Assembly: GCF_001465795.2 (NCBI RefSeq)
Contig: NZ_CP013659.2
Span: 2,374,501 to 2,438,500 of the forward strand
Reading direction: 5' to 3'
From: Planococcus rifietoensis
GTDB lineage: Bacteria; Bacillota; Bacilli; Bacillales_A; Planococcaceae
Length of the DNA: 64,000 nt
Shown: positions 1 to 9,016 of the stretch, in pieces
How positions within the stretch are numbered: position 1 is the first letter of the stretch
Layout: each line of letters begins with the position of its first letter
Position numbers and translations under genes: made by a program
The notes under the pieces: model-generated
Seen by the model: only the letters and a program-made list of their open reading frames with translations
Databases searched by the model: none
Told to the model about the DNA's origin: nothing

Positions 1-301
1 AATCAATGAATCCATCATAGCATTATTATTACAATTATTACAATAGAGCTAATATTAGGTAAAGACGCACGACCATAGGAAAGGGTTCCCTAATAGCCCC
101 TCATCCCTTGAGTGGCAAGGTATGGCGCTTATTTTTGATGTATTGTGATTTTACGAAAAATTAATGAGGGAGATTGGGCTGCTATATTCTTCATGGAGTT
201 TCAGACTAATTCAGCACGGCTTTTTTATAGCATGTGTAGGAAGTAGAAATTGAAGGGTTGTGTGTAACATTATTTCGATGTTCGATTTGGCTTCACGTTG
301 C

Positions 302-985
302 TAGTCGCCGCCGAGCTTTGGGTTGGCCTCTTGCCATAAGCCAGGAAAAGCACCTGTCTTACGGCATCGGCTCACCCTTTTACGCTCGGCGGCTTGGAGA
401 TTTCGTTGATACGAATTCGTTTAGTCAGATCTGCTTCTGTAACTCTTTGCCGGCTAGTGGGGGAATCGCTTCCTGAGTCGAGCGCATGTTGAGGCTTGCG
501 AGGGTTTGCTTGTGAAATTGTTTCTGTGCTCTGTTCGAACTTCACTTGAATAGTCGCCGCCGGGCTTTGGGTTGGCCTCTTGCCATAAGCCAAGAAGACC
601 ACTTGTCTGACGGCATCGGCTCACCCTTGGCGCTAGGCGGCTGAGAGATTTCGTTGATTCGGGTGTGTTTAGTCAGATCTGCTTCTTTATTCAGTTGCCG
701 GCTAGTGGGGGAATCGCTTCCTGAGTCGAGCGCATGTTGAGGCTTGCGAGGGTTTGCTTGTGAAATTGTCTCTGTGCTCTGTTCGAACTTCACTTGAATA
801 GTCGCCGCCCTGCTTTGGGTTGGCCTCTTGCCATAAGCCAAGAAGACCGCTTGTCTTACTGCATCGGCTCACCCCTTTACGCTGGGCGGCTATGAGATTT
901 CTTTGATTCGGGTGTGTTTAATCAGATCTGCTTCTTTATTCAGTTGCCGGCTAGCAGGGGAATCACTTCCTGCGATGCAGCATCT
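302..985 (+). repeat. Tandem array of three family B hairpin repeats
   Basis: Three head-to-tail copies begin at 302, 551 and 799 (periods 249 and 248 bp); the third is shorter and diverges after about 985. Copies 1 and 2 are nearly identical over long stretches. Each has a core in which an arm ending GCCATAAG-C-CA(A/G)G pairs across a 7-nt loop with C(T/C)TG-T-CT(T/G)AC(G/T)GC. Open reading frames in the array are by-products of the repeat. Two related copies lie inverted at 19060-19473 and a divergent trio at 56594-57190. Nothing recognisable was found in 1-301. Confidence 0.9.
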
Positions 986-1062
986 GGCATGTTGGTGCTT
1001 CAGTCGAAATGTTTAGTCAGAACTAACTAGTCTCTCTACACCAAAGATGACTTGAGCTAAAA

Positions 1063-1330
1063 ACATGAAGCATTCCCACATTTTACGTCGAGTGAACAGA
1101 AGAAAATTTCTTCCCCTCTAAAACTAGAGACGGAGTGAAAGGGGGCTGACGCCTGTGGGACCGCGCGGGCTGGCGAGACAAACGTGCCACGTTCTTCGGC
1201 ACGTTGGCCGGGCACCCGCCCCATCCCCGGGCAGCTGAAAACGCGACGTCCTGTCGCATCAGCTGCATGACTCGCATCCTGCGAGCCCCAAGCAGCCCCC
1301 TGCAACGCAGTCGAAAAGCCGAAGCTTTTC
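1063..1330 (+). repeat. Family A composite palindromic repeat (long form)
   Basis: The element contains nested palindromes: outer arms GGGGGCTG (1141-1148) and CAGCCCCC (1293-1300), a hairpin with arms AACGTGCC/GGCACGTT (1181-1205), a hairpin with outer arms GCAGCTGA/TCAGCTGC (1231-1266) around a GCGAC-GTCCT-GTCGC core, and a small stem CTCGC/GCGAG (1271-1285). A shorter inverted copy is at 18790-19010 and a diverged copy at 57335-57535. In all three places a family B array sits on the same side of it. Confidence 0.85.
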
Positions 1331-1370
1331 CAATCCCTTTTTTCAATCACTTCATTATTAATTCTCACAC

Positions 1371-1399
1371 AAAAAGCCGCCCTGGTGAGGACGGCTTTT
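1371..1399 (-). terminator. Rho-independent terminator of the LytB-like gene
   Basis: On the minus strand a stem AAAAGCCGTCC/GGgCGGC with a short loop is followed by a T run, 20 bp after the stop codon of the gene at 1419. Confidence 0.85.
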
Positions 1400-1418
1400 G
1401 GTAGATCATCGATACTAT

Positions 1419-3794
1419 TTATTTCACAAATTGGGAAGTGTGTTCGATGGATACGTTCTGGTAATAGAAATTCAAGATTTGTTCGGCGCTGTGGCCGGCT
1501 TTGGAGCGATTATAGGATCCCCACTGGCTCATGCCGATACCGTGGCCGAAGCCGCTGCCGTCCATGACGAAACGGTCTGCTGTGTCCACGACGTCAAAGT
1601 CGACGCTCTTCAAGTTCGCCCCGCCCATCAATGTACGGAAGGCGGTCATGTTTGGTGAGCTGCCTGCTTTGTATGTGATGATGGCTTGGTGCTTTTTCAA
1701 TGATGAACCGATGTATTCGTTGCTTGCTGTTTTCAAGGCAGCTGGAATGACCGATTCGCCGCCAAGATAATAAGCTTGGTCTTTTGTCAGTTTGCTGATT
1801 TGTTCCATATGTTCAGCCGGTAAACGCTCCGGATCTGGGTGCAGCATCAGAATTGGCGAGTTCGTTTTCGCTGCAAGCACAGATCCTGCGAGGGCATCGA
1901 CAAATGAATGCGCGTTGCCGACCACTAGGTTTTTGCCGTTCATCGGTAACAGTCGATTGATTTCCAGGCTGGTTTCGACGCGGTCTTTTCCGCTGATGCG
2001 GTTGCTCAAGATGCCGCGGTCAAACAAGGCTGTTTCAACTGTTTCCGGGACAGCCGTCGTACCCCCGATCAAGATGGCTTTTTCAGTGGATTGGTTTTCC
2101 AAGAAAGAAAGTGTCGCTTCCGGGCTCTTGTCACCCATATGGATGATGATCGGCAGTTGATGCGCTGCTGCATACGCGGATGCAGACAAGGCATCCGACG
2201 AATTGTCGTTGCCTGTTGCGAATAGCACGGTTTGCATTTGCCCGATTTCCTTCGCAATCAATAACGAAGTTTCTGAGCGGGTTTTGCCTGCTAGACGCTT
2301 GGTCTGGAATCCTTTTTGGTTTAATTCATTTTCGACGTTTTCAGAGATGGCTGAAGTTCCACCAAGCAAATAAACTGTTGCGCCTTTAACGGTCTGCTGC
2401 TCCAAGAAGTTTTCGACTGAAGACGGCAAGCTGTCATTTCGGGTCAATAAGACGGGTGCGCCGTGTTTATGCGCTAGAACTGTTCCGGCCAGTGCATCTG
2501 CCGGGACATCTCCGCGGCCAAGAACGATGGCAGGCGCTTTTTCAGTGCCGGCTGTTTCTTTCGCAATTTCAACGGCTGTGTCGTAGCGGTCTTTGCCGGC
2601 TAATGTTTTCGAGGCAGCACCTGCTGCCATGTCGAAGTTCAATGCCCCGTTTTTGCTGTTGCGGATATAATAGTCCATTTCAAGCGTGATGGATTGGACT
2701 TTCCCGGTATTCGAGAAGTTTTCGGTTTGGATGTTATTGATGGATGCGATTTTGATCGATTCGACAGTCGAATCTTGTGCTTTTGCTTTTTTCAATAAAT
2801 CTTTTTTGAAATTGGTGAATGTCGTTTTGCTTTGTTCGCCGACAAGTGCGCTGTTCAAGTTCAATTCGCCTGTCGTATTCCACCAAGTGGCCGGAGCCAT
2901 CAAATCAGCTGTTGCAGGCAGTTGCTGCTTAAGCCAATTGAGTTTCCATAAAACACTTTTCGTGTCGAATTCATCTTTTTGCGTAGCCGAGAGATATGGC
3001 AGTTTGCCAGACCAGTATTGCTCAGGTAGTTCAGTCTGCCCCCCGTTGCTTGATGAGAAATAAGCGGTGACGAAACCTTTTTGGCCATCCGCTTTTTTAT
3101 AAGTGAGGATTTGCCCTTGTGTTTCATCAACTGCACGGTTCGTATATTCGTAAGCTGATTTGTAATGAGGGGATAATGGATCCCACATAAAGCCTTTGTA
3201 TACTTGGAAAGTCGTCGTGTCGTCGATTTCCAATGTGCTTTGGCTCATTTTGGAGAAAACATAGGAACGGGCTGCGATCGCTTGTGCTTTCAAGGATTCC
3301 ATGCCCCCGCTTGCTCCCCAGCTGGCCGGGCTTTCAGATGGCACAACGCCTTTTAGGTAATCTTCAAATGGCAAAGAGTTGACCGGTTGGATTTTTGTCG
3401 TGCCGGACATGCGGAATAGGATGGTGCCGAGATATGGATGGATCGTCTGGGATCCAGGCTTATAAAGATGGATGTTGTTAGCCTTTGAATATACAGACGG
3501 TTCAATCGTCACCGTGTTCAATCCGCTTTTCAAGGTTTGGCTGCCTTTTTTCAAGACCAGTTTGCCGGATGATACTTGTACTTGGTAACGCGTGCCTTTT
3601 TCCAACTTTACGGTTTTGTCTTCTTTTAATTGCGAACTGCCCTGCGGAATGAAATCAAAGCTAGTGTTTGTGCCCAAGTTATTGGTCAACCGCACTTTGA
3701 CTGTGAAATCGTCCGCTGCAGAAACGTTGGCTGCCCCTCCAGCAAGAACGCCGATAAACAATAGCATGGCCAAACCCTTCAGTAAAATTCTCAA
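1419..3794 (-). CDS. Exported LytB-like SpoIID-domain protein with three CWB2 repeats
   Basis: A 791-residue secreted wall protein. A signal peptide is visible at residues 1-26 (hydrophobic core, VSA cleavage site). SpoIID/LytB-type sequence covers about 135-260 (PVNSLPFEDYLKGVVPSE at 137) and resumes at about 700-791 with the family's C-terminal motif GFGHGIGMSQWG (748-759). Between them lie three CWB2 cell-wall-binding repeats (about 394-495, 499-598 and 599-690), each starting with a (L/I)xGKxRxET/DT motif. In B. subtilis LytB modulates the LytC amidase, so a role in wall remodelling is likely; whether it cleaves glycan strands is not shown. Start is TTG at 3794, with AGGGGG about 8 nt upstream. 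It is not the sporulation SpoIID, because it carries wall-anchor repeats and the neighbours are surface genes. Confidence 0.88.
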   Translation of the reverse strand: MRILLKGLAMLLFIGVLAGGAANVSAADDFTVKVRLTNNLGTNTSFDFIPQGSSQLKEDKTVKLEKGTRYQVQVSSGKLVLKKGSQTLKSGLNTVTIEPSVYSKANNIHLYKPGSQTIHPYLGTILFRMSGTTKIQPVNSLPFEDYLKGVVPSESPASWGASGGMESLKAQAIAARSYVFSKMSQSTLEIDDTTTFQVYKGFMWDPLSPHYKSAYEYTNRAVDETQGQILTYKKADGQKGFVTAYFSSSNGGQTELPEQYWSGKLPYLSATQKDEFDTKSVLWKLNWLKQQLPATADLMAPATWWNTTGELNLNSALVGEQSKTTFTNFKKDLLKKAKAQDSTVESIKIASINNIQTENFSNTGKVQSITLEMDYYIRNSKNGALNFDMAAGAASKTLAGKDRYDTAVEIAKETAGTEKAPAIVLGRGDVPADALAGTVLAHKHGAPVLLTRNDSLPSSVENFLEQQTVKGATVYLLGGTSAISENVENELNQKGFQTKRLAGKTRSETSLLIAKEIGQMQTVLFATGNDNSSDALSASAYAAAHQLPIIIHMGDKSPEATLSFLENQSTEKAILIGGTTAVPETVETALFDRGILSNRISGKDRVETSLEINRLLPMNGKNLVVGNAHSFVDALAGSVLAAKTNSPILMLHPDPERLPAEHMEQISKLTKDQAYYLGGESVIPAALKTASNEYIGSSLKKHQAIITYKAGSSPNMTAFRTLMGGANLKSVDFDVVDTADRFVMDGSGFGHGIGMSQWGSYNRSKAGHSAEQILNFYYQNVSIEHTSQFVK

Positions 3795-3960
3795 TGCTTT
3801 TCCCCCTAATAGTGATGTTTTAAATGAACATTCTCTCTTTTTTAACAGTATATTCTAGAATTTTATTAAAAGGTACATAAATTTTCTAAATATTTGTAAA
3901 TAATACCACCAATGAAATTTACTTTCCCTATACCTCTGCCCTTTCTCTCTCTATGCGGGC

Positions 3961-3984
3961 AAAAAAAAATGGCCGAAGCCATTT
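3961..3984 (-). terminator. Terminator of the CWB2-NlpC/P60 gene
   Basis: A minus-strand stem AAATGGC-ttcg-GCCATTT is followed by a run of nine T, directly after the stop codon at 3987. Confidence 0.85.
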
Positions 3985-3986
3985 CT

Positions 3987-5372
3987 TTAGTCTGTGTACG
4001 AACGGATAGTGACGATTTTCTTATCCCAATGTCCCCAAGATGTATCTAGCGCTGTAATTGCAACGCCTGTGCTTGTTCCAGCATGGATGATTTTTCCATC
4101 GCCAATATAAATTCCAGCGTGTGTCGGGCGTGTTGGCGTGCTTCTGACCAAATCAAGCAACACAATATCGCCGATTTTGACGTTCGCATAGCTGACCGGT
4201 TTGCCGGATTGCGCCATTAATGCCGTTGTTCTTGGGATGGAGATCCCCTCTTTATTGAATACATACATCAAATAACCTGAACAATCAAATCCCGTTGGCG
4301 TCGTGCCGCCCCAGCGATATGGTGTGCCGATGTATTTTTTTGCTTCTTCGATAATGTCAGAACGGATATCCACTGATGGCTTGACGACAGGGATAGCGGC
4401 CGGCTTCGGATTCGGGTTCAAGGCTTCTTTGGAAACAGCTGTTTCCCCACCGATGACGGTTAGGTTATCGACGTTTTTGTTGTTGATGATGTCTTTTGTC
4501 GATGACGGAAGATCTGTTTGGCGCACAAGCAAGACCGGCTTCTTCTGTTTTCCGCCAAGAGCAGAGCCTGTCAGCGCATCTGCAAATTGCTGGCCGGAAG
4601 CGACGAGTGATTCCGTAACAGTTGTTGGGTAAAGTTTGGCGACAACCGCAGCCGCTGTAGCATAGCGGTCTTTACCGGCGATGCGCGATACTGCTGCCGT
4701 CTCATCGATTTTCTTATAAACTGCTGAACTGACGGCACTTTCTCCGCCTACGACTGTAACACTCTTATAGTTTTTCACAGCTGCTGCTACTTCTTTTGAC
4801 ATTCCGCTTCCTGAAGTCAATAAGATCGGTTTGCCGTTTTCAGCAGCATGTGAAGCGATTGACAAGGAATCGGCGTAACCGGATCCACTCGCGACAACTG
4901 CCGATGTTCCACCCACTCTTTCTGCGATTAATGCTGAAGTTTCAGAGCGGTTGCTGCCGGCGATACGCTCGACTTGCATGCCTTTGCCTTTTAATTGGTT
5001 GACGACTTGGTTGGAAATGACGCTTTCACCGCCAAGGATGGTTGCGTTCTTTGCCCCTAAGCGTCCGATTTCGGACATGATCGACGCTGGTACAGCATCT
5101 TTTTTCACCAATAGGATCGGCGCGTTCAATTTCTTGGCGAGCGGTGCTCCGGCAAGAGCATCCGGGTAGTTATCGCCGATAACAAGAACAACATCCTTAG
5201 TGCTGTGATAGCCCCAGCCTGCACGCGCTACTTTAATGGAAGTCTCGTAGCGGTCCGATCCTGAGATGCGGTCAAAATTTTCAAAGACGCTTGCTTCTGA
5301 AGTGGAAGCGAAAGCAGTCACTGATAAAGCAGTTGCGGCGATCATTGTTCCAAACCATTTTGTCATTTTCAT
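3987..5372 (-). CDS. Exported NlpC/P60 peptidoglycan hydrolase with three CWB2 repeats
   Basis: A 461-residue secreted wall hydrolase. A signal peptide covers about 1-27, three CWB2 repeats lie at about 34-131, 135-226 and 228-316, then a short proline-rich linker and an NlpC/P60 domain (about 337-461). The catalytic Cys is in FDCSG (C364), His in THAGIYIGDG (H418) and the third polar residue is a likely His (H430). Such enzymes cleave gamma-D-Glu-diaminoacid bonds in stem peptides. The ATG at 5372 is preferred over an in-frame upstream start at 5459: it has a GGGGG ribosome site about 12 nt upstream and gives an N-terminal signal peptide. CWB2 repeats bind anionic wall polymers in clostridia and bacilli, which fits the polymer genes just upstream. 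Confidence 0.9.
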   Translation of the reverse strand: MKMTKWFGTMIAATALSVTAFASTSEASVFENFDRISGSDRYETSIKVARAGWGYHSTKDVVLVIGDNYPDALAGAPLAKKLNAPILLVKKDAVPASIMSEIGRLGAKNATILGGESVISNQVVNQLKGKGMQVERIAGSNRSETSALIAERVGGTSAVVASGSGYADSLSIASHAAENGKPILLTSGSGMSKEVAAAVKNYKSVTVVGGESAVSSAVYKKIDETAAVSRIAGKDRYATAAAVVAKLYPTTVTESLVASGQQFADALTGSALGGKQKKPVLLVRQTDLPSSTKDIINNKNVDNLTVIGGETAVSKEALNPNPKPAAIPVVKPSVDIRSDIIEEAKKYIGTPYRWGGTTPTGFDCSGYLMYVFNKEGISIPRTTALMAQSGKPVSYANVKIGDIVLLDLVRSTPTRPTHAGIYIGDGKIIHAGTSTGVAITALDTSWGHWDKKIVTIRSYTD

Positions 5373-5501
5373 ATGCTTCTTTTTCCCCCTGAGTTCTATA
5401 GTCTGTTTATCTGTATTTATTAGGTAATTTTTTGTTCTGAATAATTCAGAGTTTATCATTGAATTTATGAGAGTAATATTACATTTACATTACAGCCGTA
5501 A

Positions 5502-5532
5502 CAAAAAACCCCTTGAGACAGAGCTCAAGGGG
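5502..5532 (-). terminator. Terminator of the wec/glycosyltransferase group
   Basis: A minus-strand stem CCCCTTGAG/CTCAAGGGG with a 6-nt loop is followed by TTTTTT, 80 bp after the glycosyltransferase stop codon. Confidence 0.88.
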
Positions 5533-5610
5533 CTTCAAAAACCGCGCCATACATAGGCTGAACGGTATATTTCATAATATTAACAGTTTAAAATAAACAG
5601 GAGTAATTAC

Positions 5611-6711
5611 CTAGTTTAGCTTCAAAACGACACCGTAAACTCGTTGGATTTCCCGTTGTAGGTTTTCGTTGGAAAAATTTTCTTTTGCGAAGCTTCGAAG
5701 CATGCTTCCCATTTCGTGCACATCCGCATCCATCGCCTTTTCCATCACGTGTTGAAGTGCATCTGCACGCCCTGGTTCAACGATCCATCCGGTTTTCCCT
5801 GGATCAATCAGTGCCGGCACGCCGCCAACATTTGTTGAGATAACAGGCGTTGCCATATCAGCAGATTCCAACAGCACAAGCGGAAAACTCTCGCTATGGG
5901 AGGTCAATAAAGATACATCCGCCGCATATAATAATTGGTCGACATCCTTCCTTGCTCCCAAGAACTGTACGCGCTCTGAAATGCCGAGTGCCGCTGCCTG
6001 TTCACTTAGTTTCTGGCGCAGGTCGCCTTCACCGATGATCCATAGTTTACACGGGCGATCGATTCGTGAAAGTGCATCAAGTAAAATATCATGGCCTTTG
6101 ACCGGATGAAGACGTGCCACGATGGCAAAGACGAATTCATCTTCCCCTGTGCCGAGCGATTTGCGGATCTCTTGCTTATTAAAGTCCGGCAAAGTTTCAT
6201 GGAAATTGATGCCGTTGAACACTGGAGTGATTTTCTTCGGTTCGACGCCCATTTGTGTCAGCATATCCTTGAATTTCTGTGATACGGCAAACAAATGGTC
6301 CGCACGGCGCATCGCCCGCTGGTTCAAGATGGTAAACACTTTTGCAAGCGGCTTGGGCTGGTGGAGAAAGTCGAGCGTTGGATCGCTATGTACCGTGATA
6401 AACCACGGCATGCCCAGCTTTTTATAAACAGAGTCGATCAGAAAATTGGCACGTGCCCCGTGGGAATGGACGATTGAAAATCCGCCTTTTTTCAAGACCA
6501 TCAAAATTTTTCTCGGAGCTGACCGGTCAAGACGGCTATTTTGCTGGACGACTGTCACAGGAATCCCGGCTTTTCTCGCTTCTTCTGCAAATGCGCCTTC
6601 TGTCAATAATAGCAACTCTGCTTCTACAGGAGAGTTGGTCAATAGCTGCAATAAATGCTTTTTGGAGCCTCCAGTTTCACCGCCGCTAATGACATGCATT
6701 ACTTTCATCAT
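5611..6711 (-). CDS. Family 4-type glycosyltransferase
   Basis: A 366-residue cytosolic glycosyltransferase with a GT-B fold pattern. The N-terminal domain begins with VMHVISGGETGGSKKH, and the C-terminal donor-binding domain has FAIVARLHPVKGHDILLDA and the family 4 motif SHSESFPLVLLESADMATPV with its EX7E-type acidic residues. It overlaps the WecG/TagA-type gene upstream by 4 bp (ATGA), so the two are translationally coupled. It probably adds a sugar to a lipid-linked precursor of a wall or capsular polymer. Donor and acceptor cannot be read from the sequence. Start ATG at 6711 has GGGGGG upstream. Confidence 0.85.
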   Translation of the reverse strand: MMKVMHVISGGETGGSKKHLLQLLTNSPVEAELLLLTEGAFAEEARKAGIPVTVVQQNSRLDRSAPRKILMVLKKGGFSIVHSHGARANFLIDSVYKKLGMPWFITVHSDPTLDFLHQPKPLAKVFTILNQRAMRRADHLFAVSQKFKDMLTQMGVEPKKITPVFNGINFHETLPDFNKQEIRKSLGTGEDEFVFAIVARLHPVKGHDILLDALSRIDRPCKLWIIGEGDLRQKLSEQAAALGISERVQFLGARKDVDQLLYAADVSLLTSHSESFPLVLLESADMATPVISTNVGGVPALIDPGKTGWIVEPGRADALQHVMEKAMDADVHEMGSMLRSFAKENFSNENLQREIQRVYGVVLKLN

Positions 6712-7430
6712 CGTTTCCCCCCTTTATCGCGCACGGCTTTGATAAGAAATTGCGGGAGAGCCATTTGGCGTTTGATGCGCGTTGGCTGGCTGGCAAGACG
6801 GTAAAGCCATTCCGTTCCTGTGTTCAAGAATAGCTTCGGCGCACGTTTAACATTGCCGCTATAGACATCGAAACTGCCGCCAACGCCCTGGAAGATATTG
6901 ACGTCCAACCGCTCCATGTTTTCACGGATGAACAATTCCTGTTTCGGGCTGCCAAGCGCCACAAATAAGATTTGCGGTTTTGCTTCATTGATCGCTTGGA
7001 TGATTTTCTCAGGGTCTTTTTCATAGCCGTCGAGTGTCCCGGCGACGATAAGGTTCGGGTATTTCGTTTGGATGTTTTGTGCAGCCAATTCTACAGTCGC
7101 TTTTTTCGCTCCGTACATGAAGATGCGGTGGCCGTGTTTATTCGCGAGCTGAAGCAGCGCATCCATCATGCCGATGCCTGTCACGCGTTCGCGAATCGCG
7201 CCGCCACGCATGCGGGAAGCGATTTTAATGCCGACTCCGTCTGGAATCTGATAGGTTGATTCGTTCAACAGTGTCCGGAGTGCCGGGTCTTTTGAAGCCA
7301 TCATGACTTTTTCCGGGTTGATGGCGACGATGCGCGATTTGCGCCCCATTTCGATATCGTTTTGGATGTTATCCAGCAATTGCTGCTCGGTTTCTTTATT
7401 AACGGTGACGCCTAAAATTTCTTCTTTCAT
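6708..7430 (-). CDS. WecG/TagA/CpsF family glycosyltransferase (GT26)
   Basis: A 240-residue GT26 enzyme. Family members such as TagA and WecG transfer ManNAc or ManNAcA from UDP to undecaprenyl-PP-GlcNAc at the membrane face. Visible hallmarks are IVAINPEKVMMA near the N terminus, YQIPDGVGIKIASRM, RVTGIGMMDALLQLA, and LFVALGSPKQELFI followed by GVGGSFDVYSGNVKRAP. The start at 7430 is chosen over an ATG at 7451 because GGAGG lies 10 nt before it and is the usual family N terminus. The neighbouring WecC makes UDP-ManNAcA, pointing to a ManNAc(A)-containing polymer; which of the two sugars is used is inference. Confidence 0.88.
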   Translation of the reverse strand: MKEEILGVTVNKETEQQLLDNIQNDIEMGRKSRIVAINPEKVMMASKDPALRTLLNESTYQIPDGVGIKIASRMRGGAIRERVTGIGMMDALLQLANKHGHRIFMYGAKKATVELAAQNIQTKYPNLIVAGTLDGYEKDPEKIIQAINEAKPQILFVALGSPKQELFIRENMERLDVNIFQGVGGSFDVYSGNVKRAPKLFLNTGTEWLYRLASQPTRIKRQMALPQFLIKAVRDKGGKR

Positions 7431-7453
7431 GTAGTTCGTGCCTCCATGCAAAA

Positions 7454-7481
7454 CCGCATTTCCAAGAGCTTGAAAATGCGG
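7454..7481 (-). promoter_or_regulatory. Hairpin between wecC and the GT26 gene
   Basis: Arms CCGCATTT/AAATGCGG with a 12-nt loop are followed on the minus strand by TTTTGC and then the GGAGG ribosome site of the GT26 gene. It could be a weak attenuator or processing site between the two genes. Confidence 0.45.
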
Positions 7482-7490
7482 CCGTGTATT

Positions 7491-8768
7491 TTAATTTTTC
7501 GGGTTGCCTTTGCCGTCGCCGAGACGGTAAACCGTGAATCCGGCTTCTTCGTAAGTTTCGCGGCTGATGGCATTTTTCGTGTCGAAAATGGCTTTATGGC
7601 GCATCGTTCCACCAAGAGTTTTCGGATCATATTCTTTGAATGCTTTATGGTCGGTCAAGATAACGATCAAATCCGCTCCTTCGACTGCTTCGTCGTAAGA
7701 TTGCGTCTGGAATGGCGCTTTGTTTTCTTTGACGTGCGGGTCAAAAGAAGAAATGCGCAGGTTTTTCGCTTTCAAGTGTTCCAGCACTTCCATCGAAGGG
7801 CTTTCGCGGATGTCGTCGATATTGCCTTTAAAGGCCAAACCGAACACAGCGACTTTCGCATCGGCCACATCTTTTAGGATATCGTCGATCTTGTCTGCCG
7901 TGTATTGCGGCATGTCATCATTAGTCGTGCGCGACAAATGGATGATTTTCGACAGTTCCTGCTCTTTTTCGACTAAGAACCATGGGTCAACTGCGATGCA
8001 ATGTCCGCCAACTCCAGGGCCTGGCAAGTGGATATTGACACGCGGATGATGGTTGGCGAGGCGGATTGCTTCCCAAGCGTCGACCCCGACATTGTCGGAG
8101 ATTTTCGCGATTTCATTGGCGAAAGCGATGTTGACGTCGCGGTAAGTGTTTTCCATGACCTTGACCATTTCAGCAGTCGTCGCATCCGTCAAAATGAATT
8201 CACCTTTAACGAATGATTCGTAATACACTTGCGTACGTTTTGAAGATTCTTCATTGATGCCGCCGATGATGCGGTCATTTTTCACAAGTTCTTCGAAAAC
8301 TTTTCCTGGAATGACGCGCTCTGGGGAATGCGAAACAAATAGTTCTGTCCCGATTTCCAAATTGCTCTTCACAAGGATCGGCATCATGACATCGAGCACA
8401 GTGCGCGGAGGAACAGTCGATTCCAAGACGACCAAATCGCCTTTTTTCAGGAATGGCACGATCGATTCAGTCGCTGCACGGATGTAATCCATATTGGCTG
8501 TTTTGTCTTCTGCAATCGGAGACGGCACAGCGATGATGAACATGTCCGCTTCTGCAGGTGTTGTCGAAACCGAGAAAGTGCCTTTTTCCAATGCTTTGTT
8601 CAAGTAATCTTGAAGAAACGGTTCTTCAATGTGGATTTGCCCGTCAGACAGCATGTCCACTGCTTTTTGATTGACGTCCACTCCGTGAACATCGTAACCA
8701 TGGTTTGCGAACATGACCGCTGTCGGCAAGCCGATATATCCTAATCCAACTACACAGATTTTTTCCAT
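7491..8768 (-). CDS. wecC: UDP-N-acetyl-D-mannosaminuronate dehydrogenase
   Basis: A 425-residue cytosolic enzyme of the UDP-glucose/UDP-ManNAc dehydrogenase family, which oxidises UDP-ManNAc to UDP-ManNAcA with NAD+. The N-terminal Rossmann motif is VVGLGYIGLP, the central dimerisation domain contains the active-site motif GVGGHCIAVDPWFL, and the C-terminal UDP-binding domain has VFGLAFKGNIDDIRESP. The start at 8768 has GAGGAG 10 nt upstream and is preferred to 8786. The substrate-supplying epimerase WecB is encoded at 49355-50473. Orthologues acting on UDP-GlcNAc (WbpA type) cannot be fully excluded by reading. Confidence 0.88.
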   Translation of the reverse strand: MEKICVVGLGYIGLPTAVMFANHGYDVHGVDVNQKAVDMLSDGQIHIEEPFLQDYLNKALEKGTFSVSTTPAEADMFIIAVPSPIAEDKTANMDYIRAATESIVPFLKKGDLVVLESTVPPRTVLDVMMPILVKSNLEIGTELFVSHSPERVIPGKVFEELVKNDRIIGGINEESSKRTQVYYESFVKGEFILTDATTAEMVKVMENTYRDVNIAFANEIAKISDNVGVDAWEAIRLANHHPRVNIHLPGPGVGGHCIAVDPWFLVEKEQELSKIIHLSRTTNDDMPQYTADKIDDILKDVADAKVAVFGLAFKGNIDDIRESPSMEVLEHLKAKNLRISSFDPHVKENKAPFQTQSYDEAVEGADLIVILTDHKAFKEYDPKTLGGTMRHKAIFDTKNAISRETYEEAGFTVYRLGDGKGNPKN

Positions 8769-8890
8769 TTCGTTAATTCTCCTCAATCGCCAGTAATTTT
8801 TTATCTCCCGCTTTGCAAGCAGAGATTTGTTTCAATAGTTTTGTTAAATAAGTTGAACTAATACTTTGTCTTTAAGACTTTATTGCATAC

Positions 8891-9012
8891 GATATTCCGC
8901 AAAACAGCTGGCTTTCCTGGGGGCTTGCGCTGAACTAATTCGGGCTTGCTGCCCGAATGGATTTCAGCACTTCGCTGATCCCCAAGGAGTCTGCGCTATT
9001 TTGCTCCATATC
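8891..9012. repeat. Family E hairpin repeat, copy 1
   Basis: A 122-bp imperfect palindrome: GATAT/ATATC ends, then GCAAAAcAGC paired with GCTaTTTTGC, GCTGAA with TTCAGC, and ATTCGGGC/GCCCGAAT around a 5-nt loop. A second copy of the same length at 60707-60828 carries compensating changes (GCGAAATAGC/GCTATTTCGC). It lies upstream of wecC and abuts a family D repeat. Confidence 0.85.
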
Positions 9013-9016
9013 TATT

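Noticed and set aside
258-841. Open frames of 72-99 codons on both strands in the left B array
   Set aside because: They follow the repeat units, occur on both strands, lack ribosome sites and recur with each copy; the hairpin structure explains the conservation better than protein coding.
1057-1404. Overlapping frames of 60-103 codons in the family A element
   Set aside because: They overlap in several frames across a palindromic sequence and have no ribosome sites.
1419-3794. Sporulation SpoIID
   Set aside because: It carries CWB2 wall-binding repeats and lies among surface genes. LytB-like function is more likely, and other sporulation genes are missing.
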